A stretch of 64,000 bases of DNA. Origin: Castellaniella sp049671645 (GTDB taxonomy: Bacteria > Pseudomonadota > Gammaproteobacteria > Burkholderiales > Burkholderiaceae_B). Shown here piece after piece: positions 17,221-26,063 of this stretch; the stretch's first letter is position 1; each line of letters opens with the position of its first letter. The stretch covers positions 10,122 through 74,121 of the forward strand of contig NZ_JBATVG010000003.1 in assembly GCF_049671645.1 (NCBI RefSeq), written 5' to 3'. A program made the position numbers and the translations under genes. Below the pieces are notes generated by a model. That model was given only the letters and a program-made list of their open reading frames with translations. It had not been told where the DNA came from and did no database searches.

Positions 17221-17601
17221 ATGCGTCATCGTAGCGGCCTCCGCAAACTGAACCGTACCAGCAGCCATCGCCTGGCCATGTTTCGCAACATGGCTGTGTC
17301 CCTGCTGACTCACGAAGGCATCAAGACCACGCTGCCCAAGGCCAAGGAATTGCGCCGTGTGGTGGAACCCCTGATTACCCTGGGCAAGAACCCCACGCTG
17401 GCCAACCGCCGCCTGGCCTTCGCCCGTCTGCGTGACCGCGATGCCGTCACCAAGCTCTTCAACGATATCGGCCCGCGCTTTGCCGCCCGCAACGGCGGCT
17501 ACACCCGTGTGCTGAAGATGGGCTTCCGCCAGGGCGACAACGCCCCCATGGCCTACATGGAACTGGTGGATCGCCCCGAAGCAGAAGCCGCCGCCGAATA
17601 A
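17221..17601 (+). CDS. rplQ: 50S ribosomal protein L17
   Basis: 126 residues starting MRHRSGLRKLNRTSSHR. L17 lies near the peptide exit tunnel of the large subunit. It is the last gene of the operon, closed by an intrinsic terminator 48 bp downstream. The short alanine/glutamate tail (EAEAAAE) is common in this order. Confidence 0.98.
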   Translation: MRHRSGLRKLNRTSSHRLAMFRNMAVSLLTHEGIKTTLPKAKELRRVVEPLITLGKNPTLANRRLAFARLRDRDAVTKLFNDIGPRFAARNGGYTRVLKMGFRQGDNAPMAYMELVDRPEAEAAAE

Positions 17602-17648
17602 GGTGGCTGGCGGGGCGGAGTCCGTTCCGCCCACTGCGTCATCCCCAA

Positions 17649-17680
17649 GGCCCGAAGCCAGCGCTTCGGGCCTTTTCGTT
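17649..17680 (+). terminator. Intrinsic terminator of the ribosomal operon
   Basis: A perfect 9-bp stem GGCCCGAAG/CTTCGGGCC with a 6-base loop is followed directly by TTTTCGTT. This is the clearest Rho-independent terminator in the window. Confidence 0.9.
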
Positions 17681-17783
17681 GTCGGTCCGCCGTGAGAGAC
17701 GGGCAGCAGGCGGGCGCTGGCGCGCGCGGCGTGGGTGCTGCTTTGCATGTAAAATCAAAGGGTTTTGTCCATCGGGATTTACC

Positions 17784-18224
17784 ATGTCGGTTCGCGAACA
17801 TCAATCCGGGACTGCGGATGTGTCCACGACGGTCCCCCCGGCGGCAGCTCCCTCCGGTGGGCTACGGCGTCAGGAGGGCGTCCCGGCGGACACTGTCGTG
17901 GTGCTGTCGACGGCGCCTGACGTGCTGCTGGCCAAGCGGATCGCCCACGTGCTGGTCGAAGAGGCTCTGGTGGCTTGCGCCCAGGTCGGTGGCGCGATGA
18001 CCTCGATGTATCTGTGGCAGGGGCATCTGGAAGGCTGCGAGGAGATCCCGCTCAGCTTCAAGACCACGGCGGCGGCATTGCCGGCCCTCCACCGGAGGCT
18101 ATGCGAGCTGCATCCCTACGAGATCCCGGAATTCCTGGTCCTGGGGGCTGCGGCCGGCAGCGTCGCGTATCTGGACTGGGTCGCCCGCAGTGTCGCCGTT
18201 CCCCCCGCGTCCTCGCCGGCCTGA
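17784..18224 (+). CDS. cutA: CutA family divalent-cation tolerance protein with N-terminal extension
   Basis: 146 residues. The CutA1 core (STAPDVLLAKRIAHVL, ACAQV, MYLWQG, SFKTTAAALPAL, HPYEIPE) spans about residues 38-135; CutA forms very stable trimers and has been linked to copper tolerance and to DsbD in E. coli. The first 37 residues, rich in Ser, Thr, Pro and Ala, are not part of the family fold. It is followed by dsbD 49 bp away, the same pairing as in E. coli. A TAAAAT -10-like element lies at about 17750. Confidence 0.85.
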   Translation: MSVREHQSGTADVSTTVPPAAAPSGGLRRQEGVPADTVVVLSTAPDVLLAKRIAHVLVEEALVACAQVGGAMTSMYLWQGHLEGCEEIPLSFKTTAAALPALHRRLCELHPYEIPEFLVLGAAAGSVAYLDWVARSVAVPPASSPA

Positions 18225-18273
18225 TGTCCCGCCGGCCCGAATCCGCCAGGCTGGTCCTGAAAGAGATGGTTTT

Positions 18274-20304
18274 ATGAAGAAGTTCCTGTCCCTGCTGTTG
18301 ATGGGTCTGATGGCGGTCGGTGTGATCGGCAAGGCCTGGGCCGCAGATGATTTCCTGGATCCCGAAAAGGCCTTTGTCACCACGGTGGCCACGCCCGATC
18401 CACTGACGCTGGATGTGCATTACGCCATTGCGCCGGGCTATTACATGTACCAGGAACGCTTCGAGGTGCGGATCGAAGACGCCCAGGGCCGGTTGTTGAT
18501 GTACCGGCGCTCGGCGTTGACGCCGCCCGGAGAGGAAACCCGGCAGCCGGCCTGGACGCAGGCGCTGCAACTGCCCAAGGGCCAGGTGAAGTATGACCCG
18601 ACCTTCGATCAGGATATGGAGGTCTTCCACGGAGGGGTGACCTTGCGCGCGCCTTTGCAGGGCGGTGCGGCGGCCCCCCTGCAAGTGACGGTGACGGGCC
18701 AGGGTTGCGCGGATGAAGGCTTGTGCTATCCGCCCATGACCCGGCAGTTCACGCTCGCGGCCCAGGGAGACGGTTATCAGGCGCAAGGGCCGCTGGCGCG
18801 CAGCCAGGTTCCCGCGCCGCAGGATGAGGTCGCCTCATCCGGCCCTCTGCCGGGCGCCCGGCCGGCCGCTCAAGGTTCGGCCTTGCCCTTGCTGGCGACA
18901 CCCTCGGCCGGTTCCGGTTCCTCCACTGCCGCGGGATCGGACGCCTCCTGGCTCGATCTGGGCGACGTGGGCATGGCAGCCTGGTTGCATCAGGCGCCTT
19001 TGTGGCAGATTCTGGGTCTGAGCCTGCTGTTCGGCGTCCTGTTGTCCCTGACCCCCTGCGTGCTGCCCATGGTGCCGATCCTTCTGGCCATCATTGCGGG
19101 CAAGGATCAGCAGGCGGTCAGCCGTGGCCGGGGGCTGGGCATGGCCGCCATCTATGTGCTGGGGATGTCCATCGTCTATACCGCTTTGGGCGTGCTGGCC
19201 GGCCTGGTGGGCGCCGGCCTGGCGGCCTGGCTGCAGTCGCCTTGGGTCCTCGGTTCCTTTGCCGTCTTGCTGGGGATTTTTGCGCTGGCCATGCTGGATG
19301 TGTTTACCTTGCAGGCGCCGGTGGGCTTTCAGTCGCGGCTGCAGGGCTGGATGCAGCGCCTGCCTGGCGGACAGGCAGGCGGCGTGTTCCTGATGGGCAT
19401 GCTGTCGGCCCTGATCGTGGGGCCTTGTGTGGCAGCCCCTCTGGCGGGAGTGCTGCTGTTCATTTCCCAGACGGGTGACGTCGTGGTCGGCGGTACGGCG
19501 CTGTTTGCCATGGCCTGGGGCGAAGGCCTGCTGCTGCTGGCGGTCGGCGCAGGGGCGGGAGCCCTGTTGCCGCGCGCCGGGGCCTGGATGATGCCGCTGA
19601 AGGCCGCCTTTGGCCTGTTGTTGCTGGCGACGGCCTGGTGGATGGCGCGGCCGCTGCTGGCCGGGGCTGTTTCCGTGACGGGCTGGATCCTGCTGGCGTT
19701 CTGGGCTGCACTGATGCTGTGGGGGATGGCCGGCGGCTCCCGTTCCGCAGGGCAAAGCGGGACGCTTGCCGGAGGGCCCTTGCGTTCGCTGGCCCGGGCG
19801 CTGGCGTTGATGCTCGTCTTGTGGGGGCTGGCGCAGGGCGCCGGTCTGTTGGCGGGCGGGCAGGACATGCTGAAACCGCTGGCGCCGTTTGCGACGGGGT
19901 CGACGGCCGGGGGCGTTGTCGCATCCAGTCCCGAGGCCATTCGCGCCCGCTTCACTCCCGTCGCATCGCTGGCGGACCTGGACGCCCGGCTGGCGGCGGC
20001 AGACCGTCCTGTGATGCTGGATTTCTATGCCGACTGGTGCGTGTCGTGCCTGGAAATGGAAAAATTCACCTTCAGCGATCCTCGTGTGGCCGCTCGCATG
20101 GGGCAGATGACCTTATTGCAGGCGGACGTCACGCGGATGACGGCCGATGACAGGGCGCTGCTGGCGCGGTTCGATCTGTTCGGGCCGCCCGGCATCCTGT
20201 TCTTTGATCGCGGCGGCGCGCTGCTGACGGATGCCCGGGTCGTGGGATTCAAGAAGGCGGACGCGTTCCTGCAGGTTCAGGAACGGGTGCTCGCGGCACA
20301 GTAA
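18274..20304 (+). CDS. dsbD: Thiol:disulfide interchange protein DsbD
   Basis: 676 residues, three domains. A signal peptide precedes the periplasmic alpha domain with Cys145 and Cys151 (GCADEGLC); eight membrane segments carry the redox pair Cys262 (LTPC) and Cys385 (GPC); the C-terminal thioredoxin-like domain has CVSC at 589-592. DsbD passes electrons from cytoplasmic thioredoxin to periplasmic DsbC and cytochrome c maturation. All six redox cysteines are present, so it should be active. It is convergent with tatC. Confidence 0.95.
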   Translation: MKKFLSLLLMGLMAVGVIGKAWAADDFLDPEKAFVTTVATPDPLTLDVHYAIAPGYYMYQERFEVRIEDAQGRLLMYRRSALTPPGEETRQPAWTQALQLPKGQVKYDPTFDQDMEVFHGGVTLRAPLQGGAAAPLQVTVTGQGCADEGLCYPPMTRQFTLAAQGDGYQAQGPLARSQVPAPQDEVASSGPLPGARPAAQGSALPLLATPSAGSGSSTAAGSDASWLDLGDVGMAAWLHQAPLWQILGLSLLFGVLLSLTPCVLPMVPILLAIIAGKDQQAVSRGRGLGMAAIYVLGMSIVYTALGVLAGLVGAGLAAWLQSPWVLGSFAVLLGIFALAMLDVFTLQAPVGFQSRLQGWMQRLPGGQAGGVFLMGMLSALIVGPCVAAPLAGVLLFISQTGDVVVGGTALFAMAWGEGLLLLAVGAGAGALLPRAGAWMMPLKAAFGLLLLATAWWMARPLLAGAVSVTGWILLAFWAALMLWGMAGGSRSAGQSGTLAGGPLRSLARALALMLVLWGLAQGAGLLAGGQDMLKPLAPFATGSTAGGVVASSPEAIRARFTPVASLADLDARLAAADRPVMLDFYADWCVSCLEMEKFTFSDPRVAARMGQMTLLQADVTRMTADDRALLARFDLFGPPGILFFDRGGALLTDARVVGFKKADAFLQVQERVLAAQ

Positions 20305-20365
20305 ATCATTCCGTAGGGGCCTCCGGGGCCCGCATGGCGGCCCGCCACGGCTGGCGCGGTGGGGG

Positions 20366-21175
20366 CTATTCCTTCTGCGCGGCGTCGTCCTGCGCGACCA
20401 CGGCCGAGGCCTGGTCCGCCGGGTCTTCGTCGGCCGGCTTGCGCTTTTCCAGCGCGGCTCCCGCCAGGATGCCGATTTCGTACAGCAGGCACAGCGGGGC
20501 GGCCAGCAGGATCTGGCTGAGGACGTCTGGCGGGGTCACGACGGCGGCCAGCACAAAGGCGCAGACGACGACGTAGCCGCGGATTTCGCGCAGTTTCTTG
20601 ACCGTGACGATACCGGTCTTCACCAGCAGAACGACCGCCACCGGGACTTCGAATGTCACGCCGAAAGCGAGGAACATGGTCATCACGAAATTGACGTAGG
20701 CCTCGATGTCAGGCGCGGGGGTGATCGAGTGCGGCGCGAAGTGGGCGATGAAGCGAAAGACGGTGTGAAACACCACGAAATAGCAGAACGCCATACCCAG
20801 CAGAAACAGGAAACTGCTGGAAATGATCAGCGGCAGCGCCAGGCGCTGTTCATGCCGGTACAGCCCGGGCGCGACAAAGGCCCAGGCCTGGTACAGCACG
20901 AACGGCAGGGCCAGCACGAACGCCGCCAGCAAAGTGACTTTGATGGGCACCATGAAGGGCGTGATCACGCCCGTGGCGATCATCCGGGTGCCTTCGGGCA
21001 GGGATGCCAGCATGGGCTGGGCCAGGATGTCGTAGATGGCCGACGGCCCGGGGTATATGAACAGCACCACGAAGACACCCAGCACGGCGATGACGGCGCG
21101 CAGCAAGCGATTGCGCAGCTCCATCAGGTGCGAGATGAACGTGTCCTGGGAAGAGGCGTCTGAGGCGTCAGTCAT
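20366..21175 (-). CDS. tatC: Twin-arginine translocase subunit TatC
   Basis: 269 residues, six membrane segments. TatC recognises twin-arginine signal peptides of folded proteins; the conserved start FISHLMELRNRLLRA and the first periplasmic loop are intact. The N-terminal region overlaps the end of tatB by 8 bp. The C-terminal tail of charged residues (EKRKPADEDPADQ) is longer than in E. coli. Confidence 0.97.
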   Translation of the reverse strand: MTDASDASSQDTFISHLMELRNRLLRAVIAVLGVFVVLFIYPGPSAIYDILAQPMLASLPEGTRMIATGVITPFMVPIKVTLLAAFVLALPFVLYQAWAFVAPGLYRHEQRLALPLIISSSFLFLLGMAFCYFVVFHTVFRFIAHFAPHSITPAPDIEAYVNFVMTMFLAFGVTFEVPVAVVLLVKTGIVTVKKLREIRGYVVVCAFVLAAVVTPPDVLSQILLAAPLCLLYEIGILAGAALEKRKPADEDPADQASAVVAQDDAAQKE

Positions 21176-21506
21176 CTTTCTTTACATCGAGAGCCTTCCG
21201 CGCCTCGTCCAGGGAGTCCTGGACGGCCTGGGTCGGCTGGGTGACGGCGGATTTCAGCTCGTCTGCGGACGAGTTCATGGAAGTCTGGACCGATCGGGCC
21301 GCGTCTTCCATCTGGTTCTTGATGTCGCCGATTTCCTTGAGATCCATTTCCTTCTGGATATCGGATTTGACTTCGTTCACGTAGCGCTGGGCGCGCCCCA
21401 GCAGGTGCCCGACCGTGCGGGCGACCTTGGGCAGGCGTTCGGGACCGATGACGATCAGCGCGATCACGCCGATCAGCATCAGTTCGCTGAAGCTGACATC
21501 AAACAT
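21168..21506 (-). CDS. tatB: Twin-arginine translocase subunit TatB
   Basis: 112 residues: one membrane helix (SELMLIGVIALIVIGPERLP) with the Glu that faces TatC, then an amphipathic helix and a charged tail. TatB works with TatC in signal peptide recognition. The gene sits between tatA (26 bp) and tatC (overlap), an operon of standard order. Confidence 0.96.
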   Translation of the reverse strand: MFDVSFSELMLIGVIALIVIGPERLPKVARTVGHLLGRAQRYVNEVKSDIQKEMDLKEIGDIKNQMEDAARSVQTSMNSSADELKSAVTQPTQAVQDSLDEARKALDVKKDD

Positions 21507-21532
21507 TATGGTTCCGGTTCAGTGCGCAGGGG

Positions 21533-21769
21533 TCAGGCGTCGGTTTTCTCGCGGGCCTGGACATCCACGGTGTTGGAATCCTGGACTTGCTGGGTGACGG
21601 ACGGCTTCGCCTCGGATTCGCCTTCGGCCTGGGCGTCTTTCATGCCCTTTTTGAAGCCCTTGACGGCGCCGCCAAGGTCTTCGCCGATATTGCGCAGTTT
21701 TTTGGTGCCGAAAATCAGGGCGACGATGACCAGAACAATCAGCCAGTGCCAGATGCTGAAACTACCCAT
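21533..21769 (-). CDS. tatA: Twin-arginine translocase subunit TatA
   Basis: 78 residues. The N-terminal membrane helix (WHWLIVLVIVALIFGTKKLR) and amphipathic helix (IGEDLGGAVKGFKKGM) are typical of TatA, whose oligomers form the translocation element. The FGTKKL hinge distinguishes it from TatB. It starts 9 bp after hinT. Confidence 0.97.
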   Translation of the reverse strand: MGSFSIWHWLIVLVIVALIFGTKKLRNIGEDLGGAVKGFKKGMKDAQAEGESEAKPSVTQQVQDSNTVDVQAREKTDA

Positions 21770-21778
21770 GAGAGCTCC

Positions 21779-22147
21779 TTAGGCGGCGGGTGCCGCGCGT
21801 TTTGACCAGGGGCGTGCTCCGCCCAGAATATGAAAATGCAGGTGATCGATTTCCTGGCCGCCTTCGATGCCGGTGTTGGCGACCAGCCGGAAGCCGCCTT
21901 CGGGCATCGGGTTGCAGCCGTTTTCGGCGGCCAGCCTGGGCACCAGCTGCAGCATGCGGGCCAGCCAGACGCTGTCCTGGGGACCGGTATCGGCCAGCGA
22001 GGCGACGTGATGTTTGGGAATCAACAGCAGGTGCACCGGAGCGGCCGGGTTGATGTCATGGAAGGCGAGAAATTCATCGTCTTCGTGCACGATGCGGGCA
22101 GGGATCTCGTGCCGGGCAATTTTACAAAACAGGCAATCGTGACTCAT
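21779..22147 (-). CDS. hinT: HIT-family nucleotide hydrolase/transferase
   Basis: 122 residues. The histidine triad is HLHFHILGG near the C-terminus and the N-terminus CLFCKIARHEIPARI is that of HinT-type purine nucleoside phosphoramidases. Start at 22147 is chosen from the conserved MSHDCLFCKI; upstream in-frame codons add an unrelated stretch. It lies between hisE and tatA, on the same strand. Confidence 0.92.
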   Translation of the reverse strand: MSHDCLFCKIARHEIPARIVHEDDEFLAFHDINPAAPVHLLLIPKHHVASLADTGPQDSVWLARMLQLVPRLAAENGCNPMPEGGFRLVANTGIEGGQEIDHLHFHILGGARPWSKRAAPAA

Positions 22148-22259
22148 GGGGTTCTGCAAGACAGGGCCGGATATCGGTCCATTCAACCTCGTATGTTGCC
22201 ACAATTCTCCTGGCATTGTGCTGATCGCGCCAGGGAATGCCGATTCTGAGGGTATGCCC

Positions 22260-22619
22260 CTAGTGCTTCGGGCGCGAGGCTTTTTCCTCCAGGCCGGACA
22301 GGCCCTCGCGACGGGCGAGTTCGGCCAGTACGTCTTCGGGGCGCAGGTTGAAGTGTGTCAGAGCCACCAGGCAGTGGAACCAGAGATCCGCGGTTTCGGC
22401 GACGATGCGGTCCGGGCGGCCGTCTTTGGCCGCCATCACCAGTTCGGTGGCCTCTTCACCGATCTTCTTCAGGAAGGCGTCCGGGCCCCGGGACAAGAGT
22501 TTCGCGGTATAGGACGTTTCCGGATTGCCGCCGCGATCCGGCCGACGGGTGGCCAGGGTGTCGGCCAGCCGGGCCAGCGTGTCGGTGTTGGAGGCGGAGG
22601 GCGTGTCAGTGGAGCTCAT
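22260..22619 (-). CDS. hisE: Phosphoribosyl-ATP pyrophosphatase
   Basis: 119 residues, a MazG-like all-alpha enzyme carrying out the second step of histidine synthesis (PR-ATP to PR-AMP). The metal-binding segment GEEATELVMAAKDG and the helix ETADLWFH are present. In many enterobacteria hisI and hisE are fused; here they are separate genes, 48 bp apart. Confidence 0.95.
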   Translation of the reverse strand: MSSTDTPSASNTDTLARLADTLATRRPDRGGNPETSYTAKLLSRGPDAFLKKIGEEATELVMAAKDGRPDRIVAETADLWFHCLVALTHFNLRPEDVLAELARREGLSGLEEKASRPKH

Positions 22620-22667
22620 GGCGATCGGGTGACGGACCAGGCTGGCGACGATCGCCAGCCGTGGGCA

Positions 22668-23093
22668 CTAGGCGTGCGGAGTGTGGTAAATGGTGTCGGG
22701 GTCCTTCAGGACCGGGTCCTGCACCACCCAGGCGGGCTCGGCGCCGCTCTGTGTGTCCAGGCCGCGGAAAAAACAGCGCTCGCGCCCCGTGTGGCAGGCG
22801 ATGCCGCCGACCTGGGTGACTTTCAGCAGCAGCACGTCGCCGTCGCAGTCCAGGCGGATGTCGTGCACCTGCTGGATGTGGCCGGACTCCTCGCCCTTGC
22901 GCCACAGGCGCTGGCGGGACCGCGAAAAATACACGGCGCGTCCGGTTCGCGCGGTTTCCTGGATTGCTTCGGCATTCATCCAGGCCATCATCAGGACCGT
23001 GCCCGTGCCGGCATCCTGGGCGATGGCGGGGATCAGGCCTTGCGCATCGAAACGCAGGGCTGACAGCCAGTCGGGGGTGGGGGCTTGCGTCAT
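22668..23093 (-). CDS. hisI: Phosphoribosyl-AMP cyclohydrolase
   Basis: 141 residues. The enzyme opens the purine ring of PR-AMP (step three). The metal ligands are visible: the DCDGD segment, and cysteines in ACHTGRERCFFR. The gene overlaps the hisF stop by 4 bp. Confidence 0.96.
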   Translation of the reverse strand: MTQAPTPDWLSALRFDAQGLIPAIAQDAGTGTVLMMAWMNAEAIQETARTGRAVYFSRSRQRLWRKGEESGHIQQVHDIRLDCDGDVLLLKVTQVGGIACHTGRERCFFRGLDTQSGAEPAWVVQDPVLKDPDTIYHTPHA

Positions 23094-23923
23094 CGCCGCA
23101 CCTGGATGCCCTGGGCGGCCAGGAAGTCCTTGGCCTCGGCCAGAGTGTGCTGGCCGAAATGGAAGATGCTGGCCGCCAGCACCGCGCTGGCATGGCCTTG
23201 GGTGATGCCATCGGCCAGGTGCTGCAGGCTGCCTACGCCGCCGGAAGCGATGACGGGGATGGATACCGCGTCCGAGACCGCGCGTGTCAGTTCCAGATCG
23301 AAGCCCGATTTGGTGCCGTCCCGATCCATGCTGGTCAACAAAAGTTCACCCGCCCCCATGTCGGCCATGCGGCAGGCCCATTGCACGGCGTCCAGGCCTG
23401 TGCCCTTGCGTCCGCCATGGGTGAAGATTTCCCAACGCGGGGATTCGTCCGGGGCGGAGACGCGGCGGGCGTCCAGCGCCACCACGATGCATTGGGACCC
23501 GTGGTGGCTGGCGGCGTCGGCCACCAATTCCGGTCGCGCGACGGCCGCGCTGTTGATCGAGACTTTGTCGGCGCCGGCATTCAGCAGGCGCTGGATGTCG
23601 GACACCTGTCGCACGCCGCCGCCGACGGTCAGCGGAATGAAGACCTGGCGCGCCACCGATTCGATGATGGGCAGGATCAGGTCGCGATCGTCGGAGGTGG
23701 CGGTGATATCCAGGAACGTGAGTTCGTCGGCGCCCTGTTCGTCGTAGCGGCGGGCGATTTCCACCGGATCGCCGGCATCGGCCAGATTGACGAAGTTGAC
23801 TCCCTTGACTACCCGGCCGGCGCTGACGTCCAGGCAGGGGATGATGCGGCAGCACAGGCCGGATCCGGCCGAGGCCGCAGGGGCGGAGAGCGCGGAGCCG
23901 CCCGGGTCGAGCGGGCCCGTCAT
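23090..23923 (-). CDS. hisF: Imidazole glycerol phosphate synthase, cyclase subunit
   Basis: 277 residues. A TIM barrel that uses ammonia from HisH to make imidazole glycerol phosphate and AICAR. The catalytic aspartates are in IPCLDV and VALDARR; phosphate loops GGGVR and ASGGVG are intact. The first 23 residues, rich in Ser, Ala and Gly, are absent from usual 256-residue HisF; an internal start cannot be excluded, but ATG 23923 overlaps the hisA stop as ATGA, favouring this start. Confidence 0.95.
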   Translation of the reverse strand: MTGPLDPGGSALSAPAASAGSGLCCRIIPCLDVSAGRVVKGVNFVNLADAGDPVEIARRYDEQGADELTFLDITATSDDRDLILPIIESVARQVFIPLTVGGGVRQVSDIQRLLNAGADKVSINSAAVARPELVADAASHHGSQCIVVALDARRVSAPDESPRWEIFTHGGRKGTGLDAVQWACRMADMGAGELLLTSMDRDGTKSGFDLELTRAVSDAVSIPVIASGGVGSLQHLADGITQGHASAVLAASIFHFGQHTLAEAKDFLAAQGIQVRR

Positions 23924-24699
23924 GCGGAGCGCCCGGATTCCGCGTCCGGATCGTCTTCCTCGCCGCAGAGCGTATCGGCCAGGGTTTGGGCATCGGAGAA
24001 GTTCAGCGTGCCTTCGTAGATGCTGCGGCCCAGGATGGCGCCGTCGATGCCCTGATCGGCCACGGAGCACAGCGCGCGGATGTCGTCCAGGGAGGCGATC
24101 CCGCCCGAGGCGATGACCGGGATATGGACCTGCTGCGCCAGGTGCAGGGTGGCTTCGACGTTGACGCCGCTGAGCATGCCATCGCGGCCGATGTCGGTGT
24201 AGATGATGGATTCGCAGCCGTAGTCCTCGAATTTTCGGGCCAGGTCCACCACGTCGTGGCGGGTCAGCTTGGACCAGCCATCGGTGGCGACCTTGCCGTC
24301 GCGGGCATCCAGGCCGACGATGATGTGGCCGGGGAAGGCCGAGCAGGCGTCGCTGAGGAAACCGGGATCTTTCACCGCAGCCGTGCCGATGATGACGTAG
24401 GAGATGCCGTTGTCCAGGTAGTATTCGACCGTATCCAGATCGCGGATGCCGCCGCCGATCTGGATGGGGAGGTCTTCGTCGGTGGCATCGACGATGGCCT
24501 GGATGGCGGCTCGGTTGCGCGGCTTGCCGGCGACGGCGCCGTTCAGGTCCACCAGGTGCAGGCGGCGGGCGCCCTGGTCGGCCCATTGGGTCGCCATGGC
24601 GGCGGGATCTTCGGAAAAGACGGTGGCGTCGGCCAAGTCACCTTGGCGCAGGCGCACGCAGCGCCCGTCTTTGAGGTCGATGGCGGGGATCAGGAGCAT
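23920..24699 (-). CDS. hisA: ProFAR isomerase
   Basis: 259 residues, a TIM-barrel isomerase acting on ProFAR (fourth histidine step). The catalytic aspartates lie in IPAIDLKDG and VGLDARDG. The C-terminal tail (GEEDDPDAESGRSA) extends beyond the usual length of about 245. It overlaps hisF by 4 bp. Confidence 0.96.
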   Translation of the reverse strand: MLLIPAIDLKDGRCVRLRQGDLADATVFSEDPAAMATQWADQGARRLHLVDLNGAVAGKPRNRAAIQAIVDATDEDLPIQIGGGIRDLDTVEYYLDNGISYVIIGTAAVKDPGFLSDACSAFPGHIIVGLDARDGKVATDGWSKLTRHDVVDLARKFEDYGCESIIYTDIGRDGMLSGVNVEATLHLAQQVHIPVIASGGIASLDDIRALCSVADQGIDGAILGRSIYEGTLNFSDAQTLADTLCGEEDDPDAESGRSA

Positions 24700-24745
24700 G
24701 GTCGTCGTGTCAGTGCGGAAAGGATAGGAAACACCGGGGTGGAAA

Positions 24746-25393
24746 TCAGGGCTGCCAGCGGCTGAAGTTGCGGTAGATCCGCAGGCCGGGCGTTGTGCTC
24801 TTTTCTGGGTGAAACTGTACGGCAAAAATATTGTCGGCTGCAATCGCGCAGCAGAACGGTTGCCCGTAGTTGCTGGTGGCGGCGGTCAGGGCAGGGTCGT
24901 CGGGCTGGGCATAGTAGCTGTGCACGAAATAGAACGGGGTGTCCTGCGCGATGCCTTCCCAGAGCGGGTGTGCCCGGGTCTGTGTGACGGTGTTCCAGCC
25001 CATGTGGGGGACTTTCAGGCGCCCTGCCCGGCTGTCGGCCGGCTGCTCGAAGGCCGGCCCCTGGAATCGCCGCACGCGGCCGGGGAACAGGCCCAGGCCG
25101 GGGGTGTCGCCCTCGTCGCTGCCGTCGAACAGCATTTGTTCGCCCACGCAGACCCCCATCAGGGGTTTCTCGCGGGCGGCCTGCAGCACCGCTTCGCGCA
25201 GGCCCGACATGTCCAGCGTGCGCATGCAGTCCGGCATGGCCCCCTGTCCGGGAAAGACGATGCGGTCGGCCGCCAGGATGTCGGCGGCCTGGCGGGCGAT
25301 GCGGATGTCCTGGTCGGGAGCGGCCGCCTGCAGGGCGCGGGCCACCGAATGGAAATTGCCCATGCCGTAATCGACGATGGCGATGCGTGTCAC
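24746..25393 (-). CDS. hisH: Imidazole glycerol phosphate synthase, glutaminase subunit (GTG start)
   Basis: 215 residues, class I glutamine amidotransferase. The nucleophile Cys is in GVCVGEQML and the His/Glu pair in QFHPEKS. HisH feeds ammonia into HisF. GTG 25393 is chosen because the conserved TRIAIVDYGMGN starts immediately after it and no ATG precedes it; upstream sequence in this frame does not match the family. Confidence 0.94.
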   Translation of the reverse strand: MTRIAIVDYGMGNFHSVARALQAAAPDQDIRIARQAADILAADRIVFPGQGAMPDCMRTLDMSGLREAVLQAAREKPLMGVCVGEQMLFDGSDEGDTPGLGLFPGRVRRFQGPAFEQPADSRAGRLKVPHMGWNTVTQTRAHPLWEGIAQDTPFYFVHSYYAQPDDPALTAATSNYGQPFCCAIAADNIFAVQFHPEKSTTPGLRIYRNFSRWQP

Positions 25394-25439
25394 GATGCGG
25401 GATTCCTGGGTGTGGTCCGGGGTGAACGGGCCGGTTGGA

Positions 25440-26027
25440 TCAGAGCGCGCCTTTGGTCGAGGGAATCGCGCCGCCGGCGCGAGGATCGACTTCCGTAGCC
25501 ATGCGCAATGCCCGGCCAAAGGCCTTGAAGATGGTTTCGCACTGGTGGTGCGCGTTCTCGCCGCGCAGGTTGTCGATGTGCACGGTGGCCTGGGCATGGT
25601 TGACGAAGCCCTGGAAGAATTCCCGGGCCAGGTCGACGTCGAAGCCGCCGATGCGGGCGCGGGCATAGTCCACGTGGTAGAACAGGCCGGGGCGCCCGGA
25701 CAGGTCCACCACCACGCGCGACAGCGATTCATCCAGGGGCACGTAGGCGTGGCCGTAACGGCGCAGCCCCGCCTTGTTGCCTGCCGCGGCGGCAAAGGCC
25801 TGGCCCAGGGTGATGCCTACGTCCTCGACGCTGTGGTGGTCGTCGATGTGGGTATCGCCGTCGCAGAGGATGTCCAGGTCGAACAGGCCGTGGCGGGCGA
25901 TCTGGTCCAGCATGTGGTCCAGAAACGGCACGCCGGTATTCAGGGTGCGGGTGCCGGTGCCGTCCAGATTCACGGCGACTCGGATACGGGTTTCCTGGGT
26001 GTTGCGTTCGATGGTGGCGGTGCGCAT
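25440..26027 (-). CDS. hisB: Imidazoleglycerol-phosphate dehydratase
   Basis: 195 residues, the monofunctional form without the phosphatase domain found in enterobacteria. The metal-binding motifs DDHHSVED and VHIDNLRGENAHHQCE are both present. It follows hisD after 36 bp; no aminotransferase gene hisC stands between them. Confidence 0.96.
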   Translation of the reverse strand: MRTATIERNTQETRIRVAVNLDGTGTRTLNTGVPFLDHMLDQIARHGLFDLDILCDGDTHIDDHHSVEDVGITLGQAFAAAAGNKAGLRRYGHAYVPLDESLSRVVVDLSGRPGLFYHVDYARARIGGFDVDLAREFFQGFVNHAQATVHIDNLRGENAHHQCETIFKAFGRALRMATEVDPRAGGAIPSTKGAL

Positions 26028-26063
26028 GGCGGGGACAGAATCCTGGTGGGTCGGGCGGCGGCC

